NCBI RefSeq assembly: GCF_001998965.1
Contig: NZ_MLHJ01000009.1
Span: forward strand, 1-64,000
Direction of reading: 5' to 3'
Length of the DNA: 64,000 bases
Source of the DNA: Rodentibacter rarus
GTDB taxonomy: Bacteria > Pseudomonadota > Gammaproteobacteria > Enterobacterales > Pasteurellaceae
Shown: one piece after another, positions 58,327-64,000 of the stretch
Layout of the letters: each line of letters opens with the position of its first letter
Numbering within the stretch: the first letter of the stretch is position 1
The notes under the pieces: generated by a model
What the model was told of the DNA's origin: nothing
The model's input: only the letters and a program-made list of their open reading frames with translations
Database searches by the model: none
Translations under genes and position numbers: made by a program

Positions 58327-58359
58327 TTGAGCCCTGTAGTGAACAGGGCTCAAATTTTT
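58327..58359 (+). terminator. nhaA terminator
   Basis: TTGAGCCCTG/CAGGGCTCAA (perfect 10-bp stem, 7-base loop) is followed by ATTTTTAAT. It also faces the convergent lipid operon. Confidence 0.92.
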
Positions 58360-58496
58360 AATAATTGCACGATATATGATTATTCAGTGGCTCATACTTT
58401 AAATGAAATATCATTTAATTTTTAGATAGAATCTGAGTTGGTATCTATTTCCTAATACGAGTATCAGTAGCCGTTATAAAAATGCGATGCTATTGA

Positions 58497-59435
58497 TTAC
58501 CCATTCCAAAAGTAGCGAATAATATGAAAGAAAATAGGCGCTGAGAAACAAACAGAGTCCATTCTATCAAGCATTCCACCGTGTCCGTTTATCATCTTCC
58601 CCCAGTCTTTTACACCGTGGTCTCGTTTAATCGCAGACATCACCAAACCACCTAAAAAACCCATTACGCAAATCATAAAACCAATCAATCCGGCTTGCCA
58701 GTAGGTGAAGGGGGTGATAGGTGCCATAAGCGTTGCAATCACCGTGGCAGAAAGAACCCCGCCTAGGGTGCCTGAAATGGTTTTGGAAGGCGAAAGACCG
58801 GGCATAATTTTTGCCCCACCAATGAGTTTTCCCCAAATATATTGCAATACATCACTAGACTGCACTGTGGCAATCATAAAAATCACCAGCAAAATATTGT
58901 TTTCTTGATTGAAATCGTCCAAATTCAAAAAGAGCAAGGCTGGAACATGAGAAATGCAGAAAATACAAATCATCGTCATCCATTGGGTTTTGGCTGTACG
59001 AGCAAGAAATTGTTCGGTATTCCCACTCAAACTACTCACAATAGGCAACAATAAAAAGCCATAAACAGGAATAAAGATCGAAAACATCCCATACCATTGC
59101 ATCAATACAAAGCAATATTGAATCGGCAATAGTAAGTAAAAACAAGCCACCATACTGTAATAGTCACAACGTTTGCGATAAATCACCGTCATAAATTCAC
59201 GTAAGGCGACAAAAGAGATGAGGAAAAAAAGAAGGGTTGCACCGATATGCCCAAACAGAAAGGCGATAAACAGTATGCCGGTCATCACCCACCAGGCATT
59301 AATGCGTGCGACTAAATTGGTAATAGTGCTGTTTTCTTCACCATATTTTAGTGTGAGTAACCGTCCAATAGCACTTGCCACAATCAGCAAACCAAACACG
59401 ATGGCAAAAATAACATTCGCTTGTGCTAACATCAC
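58497..59435 (-). CDS. CdsA-like phosphatidate cytidylyltransferase (YnbB-like)
   Basis: This 312-residue inner-membrane enzyme of about eight helices makes CDP-diacylglycerol from CTP and phosphatidate. It has the CDP-DAG synthase signature near the end: SAIKRDHGVKDWGKMINGHG then GMLDRMDS. It is the last gene of the operon, and its start overlaps the acyltransferase stop by one base. E. coli YnbB is the closest-known setting; the housekeeping cdsA gene is not in this window, so this is probably a second, pathway-specific copy. Confidence 0.85.
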   Translation of the reverse strand: MMLAQANVIFAIVFGLLIVASAIGRLLTLKYGEENSTITNLVARINAWWVMTGILFIAFLFGHIGATLLFFLISFVALREFMTVIYRKRCDYYSMVACFYLLLPIQYCFVLMQWYGMFSIFIPVYGFLLLPIVSSLSGNTEQFLARTAKTQWMTMICIFCISHVPALLFLNLDDFNQENNILLVIFMIATVQSSDVLQYIWGKLIGGAKIMPGLSPSKTISGTLGGVLSATVIATLMAPITPFTYWQAGLIGFMICVMGFLGGLVMSAIKRDHGVKDWGKMINGHGGMLDRMDSVCFSAPIFFHIIRYFWNG

Positions 59436-60085
59436 TATTTCTCCTCTGTTTGATTTGGATTTAAGGCTAACAGAGCATTCGTTGTGCGTTCTAGAAAAGC
59501 CTGTTTCGATTCATTTTCAGATAACCTCAATGGTTTACCAATATACACATCACATAAAAGTGGAATCGGCAACCATTTACCTTTGGGTAATACACGACTA
59601 ATGTTATCAATCCAAATCGGTACAAATTCTATATGTGGATTTTTTTGTGCGAGATAATAAATCCCCGATTTAAAGGACTGAAGTGGTTGGTTTTCATTCG
59701 TGTTTCTTGTTCCTTCCGGAAAAAGAATCAGAGAATGATGCTGCAAGGCTTCGCTCATTTGTATCATTGCCGCTTCCGGATGTTCGCTTTGACGATCAAT
59801 CAATACCCCATTAAAAACTTGTTGAATAATAAAACGGCGTAAACGGTTTTTTTGCCAATACTCAGCCGCAGCAACAGGGCGGGTTTCCATTCTCCATGTC
59901 TGGGGTAGCGATACCCACACCAGCATAAAATCACCGTGACTGGTATGGTTGGCATAATAGACTTTTTGTTTAGGATTGAAGGTAAATTGCTTTTCCGATT
60001 GCGGACGAATACCTGTAACAAAGGAAACAAAATGACATAAACAGCTATCAATAAAACGCGCTAATAAATGAGAAAAAAATTGCAT
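59435..60085 (-). CDS. 1-acyl-glycerol-phosphate acyltransferase family protein
   Basis: This 216-residue PlsC-type enzyme has the catalytic HX4D as NHTSHGDFMLVW (about residue 52) and the substrate-binding FPEGTRN (about 120). It likely esterifies a lysophospholipid or glycerol-phosphate-type substrate at the membrane. ATG 60085 has a strong AGGAGGA site; the frame opens 21 codons earlier, inside the 119-aa gene. It overlaps the CdsA-like gene. Confidence 0.88.
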   Translation of the reverse strand: MQFFSHLLARFIDSCLCHFVSFVTGIRPQSEKQFTFNPKQKVYYANHTSHGDFMLVWVSLPQTWRMETRPVAAAEYWQKNRLRRFIIQQVFNGVLIDRQSEHPEAAMIQMSEALQHHSLILFPEGTRNTNENQPLQSFKSGIYYLAQKNPHIEFVPIWIDNISRVLPKGKWLPIPLLCDVYIGKPLRLSENESKQAFLERTTNALLALNPNQTEEK

Positions 60086-60093
60086 AATTCCTC

Positions 60094-60453
60094 CTAAATC
60101 AACCATAACACCAGTTGTGCCAATGTGAGTGATAACGCGGTATACCATAGTCGTATCGCCCCTTTGCCCCGCTGAAAAATATCTCTTGTAACCGTTTGTT
60201 TTACCAAACCTAACATAAATAAAGTGCGGTCAAAATCAGTGAAGTTTGTCGTGTGCATAAAAATACGTTGGTCAAATTCAAGGCGAATATGGAGATAGAG
60301 TAATCCTGCCGCTAATACCGTATTCAATCCAATATAATGTGTCGTGATGAAACTGATTGCCAATAACACGATATTGAGTACCGCCAAATAACGAGCGGTA
60401 ATGAGAAAATGTGCGATGGTTTTAGCAACAGTGTCTCTTTGTTCATTTGTCAT
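60094..60453 (-). CDS. 119-residue membrane protein of unknown function in the lipid operon
   Basis: The protein has about three hydrophobic segments (about 17-37, 42-55 and 100-118) and a conserved-looking loop EFDQRIFMHTTNFTDFDRTL with acidic and basic residues between them. I recognise no family. Its ATG overlaps the stop of the phosphatase gene (ATGA), and the acyltransferase ribosome site follows, so it is translated as part of the operon. It may scaffold or assist the lipid enzymes. Confidence 0.8.
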   Translation of the reverse strand: MTNEQRDTVAKTIAHFLITARYLAVLNIVLLAISFITTHYIGLNTVLAAGLLYLHIRLEFDQRIFMHTTNFTDFDRTLFMLGLVKQTVTRDIFQRGKGAIRLWYTALSLTLAQLVLWLI

Positions 60454-61742
60454 TTGATTTTCTCTTGATATAGTTTCGCAGCTTGTAGAATTGATTGGCG
60501 CAGTACGTTGGATATAACTATTTGTGGACGGGCTTGTTTTACAAGCATAATGGCTTGGTTCAAATTCGCGACTTTATGAGTCGCCACTAACCAAGTTAGC
60601 ACGACGGCAACGCTGCGTCCATAACCCAAAGCACAGCAAACCAATACCGAAGAATGAATCTGTTGCAACGTCGCTAATTTTTCTGCGGCTTTGCAAAGTG
60701 TTGTTGAACTTGGCGGGATTAAATCCAACATTAACACCTGTCTGTAAGATTTGGGCGGATTATAGCAACTCAATTCAGCACAACAATCGAGCACGGCATC
60801 AAACCCTTTGGTTGCGGTGATTGAACCAACGGAAACATTCTCAAAAATGACCGCACTTTTCGCTTTTCCCCATAGCCAATAGAGAATGTTAAGGCGTGCG
60901 CCAAAGAAATAAGGGAGACCTAATACATAAGCAGCTGCGGAAAGTTTACCATTGGGTTGCTTTTGAAAAATAGCCTCCCCTCTCCCATAAGCAAGCACAA
61001 CCAAACAAAGAGCAACCGCCCCCCATAACATCCATAACCACGCGCCACCTAAGTATGCTAATAGTATGCAAACTATTGCACCTAAACCATAATAGATCAT
61101 TAAGCGATGGTGGGAAGCGGTCAAATTTTGAGAGGAGGTGAGAAAATTTAGATGGATATCATACTCAGGTAACAACCACAGTACCGAAAATCCGACCAAT
61201 GCCCCTGTGGGCAAATCTAAAAAATGGTGCTGGTAGGTCGTGAGAATTGAGACGGCAATAAGTCCAAACCATAAGTACAAAGGGAGGCGCCATTTCGGGA
61301 ATCGTCTCCAATAAAATGCACCAACCACGATAGTTAGAATAATATGCAAAGAGGGGGCTTGGTTATATGGCTGATCAAAGCCTGCCAAAGATTCAAATAA
61401 AAATCCGGAAATTCCTGTTGTTTCAGGTTTTTGCCAGCTAATCTGGAGTGGAAAAAGTAAAAAACCAAGAACAGCAATACCTTGGGCAAGTACTAAACGT
61501 GCCGCATAATGACGCAACTGCACATCATTTCGGCAGAGAAAAAATGCTAATGCATAAAGTAAATTGAGTGACCAATAAGGCACAATTGTCCACGCCAAAA
61601 AAGGGATGTGCTGTTCCCAACCAAATATGATTTCAGGTATATTTTCCCGCTGTGCCGTTAAAAAGTTAGTGAAACCATAGCTGACGTAGAAAATGACGCC
61701 TACGCCAAGCAAATAACCCAAGCGGGTTTTAAAATTAATCAT
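60450..61742 (-). CDS. PAP2-like / dual-specificity phosphatase fusion (YnbD-like)
   Basis: This 430-residue protein has an N-terminal membrane part with about nine helices and PAP2_3-type motifs (APSLHI about residue 130, and TYQHHFLDLPTG about 170). A C-terminal soluble dual-specificity phosphatase has the CX5R signature CCALGYGRS (about 365). The first domain could remove or transfer a phospho-headgroup; the second could remove a phosphate from a headgroup alcohol. The architecture matches E. coli YnbD, which is uncharacterised. It overlaps the genes on each side by 4 bases. Confidence 0.85.
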   Translation of the reverse strand: MINFKTRLGYLLGVGVIFYVSYGFTNFLTAQRENIPEIIFGWEQHIPFLAWTIVPYWSLNLLYALAFFLCRNDVQLRHYAARLVLAQGIAVLGFLLFPLQISWQKPETTGISGFLFESLAGFDQPYNQAPSLHIILTIVVGAFYWRRFPKWRLPLYLWFGLIAVSILTTYQHHFLDLPTGALVGFSVLWLLPEYDIHLNFLTSSQNLTASHHRLMIYYGLGAIVCILLAYLGGAWLWMLWGAVALCLVVLAYGRGEAIFQKQPNGKLSAAAYVLGLPYFFGARLNILYWLWGKAKSAVIFENVSVGSITATKGFDAVLDCCAELSCYNPPKSYRQVLMLDLIPPSSTTLCKAAEKLATLQQIHSSVLVCCALGYGRSVAVVLTWLVATHKVANLNQAIMLVKQARPQIVISNVLRQSILQAAKLYQEKIK

Positions 61743-63484
61743 TTGATCTTAATCGCAAGGCTTACCGTAAAAATGCCGTCTTCATCAATCCATTGATGAA
61801 CTTTTTGAAAGCCTGCTTGTTCCACAAGTTGATCCATTTCTTGCTGGCTACGACGGCGCATTACCCAGTTTGGACGACCGTCTTTGTGGCTGGTTAAACA
61901 ACGGGCAATCAGTTCTAATTGAGGATGCCAAGGTTGTCCGGTATAAATCAAGTAACCGCCTTGTTCAATGGCTTTACCAAAGCCATTGAGCGAGTGCATA
62001 ATCAAATCATTATCGGCAAAAAGTTCATGTAAACCTGAAACGATACCCAAGGTTGGGGGCGGAGAAAGATCCTGATAATTCTCAGGATCAAAAGCATTGA
62101 TTTCATTAAAAGTTGCAATATCTTGCAAACCTCGTTCAGCAATTAATTGGCGTCCTGCTTTCACATTAATTGGGCTGTAATCACGCAAACGTACAGAATC
62201 AGGGTGATTTTGTGCGGTTAATGCATCAAGTACGTAGCGTCCATGTCCGGAGGCAATATCTAACACGTGAACCGGTTTCCCTACTGTCCGTAATTTTTCT
62301 ATAGCAAGGTTAATTGCCTTGGCAATATTGGCTTTGCGTTGGCGAATACCTCGCCAACCAATCGCATTCAAATAGTTTTTATCGATGAAACGTCCAAAAG
62401 TATTAGCACCTTGTGGCTGATTTTGATAAACATAATCTAAGGTGCTACCTGAGTCATAGCCCGTTTCTTTACCTATGCGTAAGCCTTCACTCCAACGAGC
62501 CCCTAATTTCATTAAAGTACGATAGCCCGCCCAAAATAAACCTCGAGGGGAATAAGGTGATAATGGCGTGGCAAGTTCATCGGATTCAATGCGACTTGCA
62601 CCGGCAATATGGGCTTGTTTGCAATCCACCATTTGGAATGGTTCATCAAAACGGGCGCAAATAAAACGGCGTATAGGTGCGAAAACCAAGTGATTATTTT
62701 CCTCACCTAATGTGTCGTGATAGAACCCATCCATTACGTAACGTTCTTTAATATGGCTACCTAAATGATTGTAAAAATCGTGCTGTGGCTTGTGATGCAC
62801 GACCCAATCGGCACCGGAAATAAAAAGCTGAATTGGCGTAGTAATAGCCTGCGCATCAGCCACTACACGCTCTGCCGCTTCATACAAACCAAGTAAAATA
62901 CGGGCTGAAATAGCACGAGTAATCAGCGGATCTTGATTAAAACTATTTTGGCGGGCTTTATTATGGGTTAAATAATGGGCTTTCACGTAGCTATTCACAA
63001 AGAAATTACCCCGCAATTTTGACCACAATGCCAAGCCGGTGCGAGCAAATGGAACATAAAGTTTCACCTTAAATGCCGGTGATGTCAGCACGGCACAACG
63101 AATTTTAGGTGCGTAATCGTGTAGCCAAGTAGCAACTAATACCGCTCCAACACTTTGTGCAATAACACAAATATTTTCAGGCGCAATCTGATATTCCTGT
63201 TCAATATGTTGCATAAACGCTTGGATATCCGAAACTGAGGTTCCAAAACTTGGACTATCACCACGTTCACCAGGACTGTTACCGTGTCCACGCGCATCCC
63301 AGGCAAAATAGGCGAAATCATCAAAACCTAGTTCATCAGCGACAAACATCATTCTCCCGGAGTGTTCGTGCCCTCGGTGAAACAGTACAATTGCCTTATC
63401 TTTACTGCCATTTTTCGCAGGTCTATAACGATAAAATAATTCAGTATTGTCTGCTGTTTTGAAAAACTTTTCTTGTTCAATCAT
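61739..63484 (-). CDS. Alpha/beta hydrolase - SAM methyltransferase fusion (YnbC-like)
   Basis: This 581-residue protein has two domains. The first (about 1-285) is a monoacylglycerol-lipase-like hydrolase with FHRGHEHSGR, DARGHGNSPG, nucleophile Ser in VIAQSVGAV (about 113) and a late His in FYHDTLG. The second (about 340-581) is a class I methyltransferase with the SAM motif VLDIASGHGRYVLDAL (about 400). The same fusion is found in E. coli YnbC. It may deacylate and methylate one lipid, but the substrate is unknown. Its stop overlaps the PAP2 gene start. Confidence 0.88.
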   Translation of the reverse strand: MIEQEKFFKTADNTELFYRYRPAKNGSKDKAIVLFHRGHEHSGRMMFVADELGFDDFAYFAWDARGHGNSPGERGDSPSFGTSVSDIQAFMQHIEQEYQIAPENICVIAQSVGAVLVATWLHDYAPKIRCAVLTSPAFKVKLYVPFARTGLALWSKLRGNFFVNSYVKAHYLTHNKARQNSFNQDPLITRAISARILLGLYEAAERVVADAQAITTPIQLFISGADWVVHHKPQHDFYNHLGSHIKERYVMDGFYHDTLGEENNHLVFAPIRRFICARFDEPFQMVDCKQAHIAGASRIESDELATPLSPYSPRGLFWAGYRTLMKLGARWSEGLRIGKETGYDSGSTLDYVYQNQPQGANTFGRFIDKNYLNAIGWRGIRQRKANIAKAINLAIEKLRTVGKPVHVLDIASGHGRYVLDALTAQNHPDSVRLRDYSPINVKAGRQLIAERGLQDIATFNEINAFDPENYQDLSPPPTLGIVSGLHELFADNDLIMHSLNGFGKAIEQGGYLIYTGQPWHPQLELIARCLTSHKDGRPNWVMRRRSQQEMDQLVEQAGFQKVHQWIDEDGIFTVSLAIKIK

Positions 63485-63495
63485 TGTTATTTCCC

Positions 63496-63990
63496 TTATT
63501 TAGAAAGATTTAATCCGTTTTTTACCCGACGATAACAGGTAAGCATCAGAAGTAAATTGGCAAACCAAAATAAACTACTCAAATAAGCGGGGATACTACC
63601 AAAATAAGCATAAGCTAAACCTAATGTTCCAATTAAGAAAGCACGATCGCTTTTACCTAAAGGACCATCATAATGTCGACCATTGCCATGAATATGCCCT
63701 AACACGCCACAAAATTCCGTCATTATGGCAAAGAAAATAAAACCCATCACGGATGTTGCTGAAAATGGCACAATAAAGGCAAAAGGTAAATAAAGCGCAG
63801 TATCAGAGACAACATCGGTGATTTCATTTAAATAACCACCTAAATGGGATTTCTGATTAAATTCCCGGGCTAACATTCCATCAATCGCATTTAATGCCAT
63901 TCGTAGGAAAAGCCAAATCGGTAATAGATAAAATAGACCGGATACAGAGGGTAAAAGAGTGAGAAGCATCCCCAAAAACAGCGAAAGCAC
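63496..63990 (-). CDS. CDP-alcohol phosphatidyltransferase (YnbA-like), possibly truncated at the window edge
   Basis: This membrane enzyme joins CDP-diacylglycerol to an alcohol. The motif DGMLAREFNQKSHLGGYLNE, then ITDVVSD, fits the CDP-alcohol phosphotransferase signature DGxxAR...DxxxD. The visible reading gives 164 residues beginning MLSLFLGML; E. coli YnbA is about 200 residues, so the true N-terminus probably lies past 64000. It is the first visible gene of the operon, 11 bases before the hydrolase gene. Confidence 0.85.
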   Translation of the reverse strand: MLSLFLGMLLTLLPSVSGLFYLLPIWLFLRMALNAIDGMLAREFNQKSHLGGYLNEITDVVSDTALYLPFAFIVPFSATSVMGFIFFAIMTEFCGVLGHIHGNGRHYDGPLGKSDRAFLIGTLGLAYAYFGSIPAYLSSLFWFANLLLMLTCYRRVKNGLNLSK

Positions 63991-64000
63991 ACAGGCGAAT

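Overview
This window is a Pasteurellaceae chromosome. The 9-base core AAGTGCGGT/ACCGCACTT, the Haemophilus influenzae-type DNA uptake signal (USS), recurs dozens of times on both strands and often sits as an inverted pair in terminator position. Gene content and order also match the Haemophilus/Aggregatibacter group: dgkA-relA-rlmD-recO-oapB-oapA, yhdT-panF-(EamA)-prmA-dusB-fis, nhaB/fadR, pnp-nlpI-deaD-mltF and bamD/rluD-pgeF. The species cannot be fixed by eye. A complete glucose-type PTS gene and accessory loci suggest it is not a plain H. influenzae Rd-like genome. No rRNA, tRNA or CRISPR array was seen.

Layout. 0-9 kb: a DeoR regulator, the stringent-response/RNA-modification/repair run (dgkA, relA, rlmD, recO), the opacity pair oapB-oapA, and divergent epmB and efp. 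9.5-12 kb: a surface lipoprotein and its probable dedicated outer-membrane translocator (Slam family), lying directly before yhdT-panF. 12-18.2 kb: pantothenate transport, a drug/metabolite transporter, prmA, a repeat-controlled acyltransferase with 15 copies of GCCAA, and dusB-fis. 18.4-31 kb: rhlB, an IS200 relic, a GT25 LOS glycosyltransferase, dsbB-nhaB, fadR, rsmE-yqgE-ruvX, rlmB, rnr, cpdA and nudF. 31-45 kb: an accessory-looking zone. It holds redox and small-molecule genes (ABM protein, aldo/keto reductase, a Tat amidohydrolase broken by a TGA, a DJ-1/PfpI protein, YciI-like proteins, a quinone reductase), the regulators XRE, LysR and a two-component pair with a PepSY protein, ptsG, a 1.3-kb gene graveyard and yeeE-tusA. 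45-58 kb: nanQ, pnp, nlpI, deaD, mltF, a 49-aa basic ORF, bamD, rluD, pgeF, brnQ and nhaA. 58.5-64 kb: a tightly overlapping six-gene lipid operon that runs off the right edge.

The three most notable systems are these. (1) The right-edge operon resembles the little-studied E. coli ynbABCD set: a CDP-alcohol phosphatidyltransferase, an alpha/beta-hydrolase/methyltransferase fusion, a PAP2/dual-specificity-phosphatase fusion and a CdsA-like enzyme. Here it also carries an acyltransferase and an unknown membrane protein, and it reads as a self-contained route to an unidentified membrane lipid. (2) The lipoprotein/Slam pair has no TonB receptor beside it. (3) The pentanucleotide-repeat acyltransferase appears to be blocked in all three frames by a second lesion downstream of the repeat.
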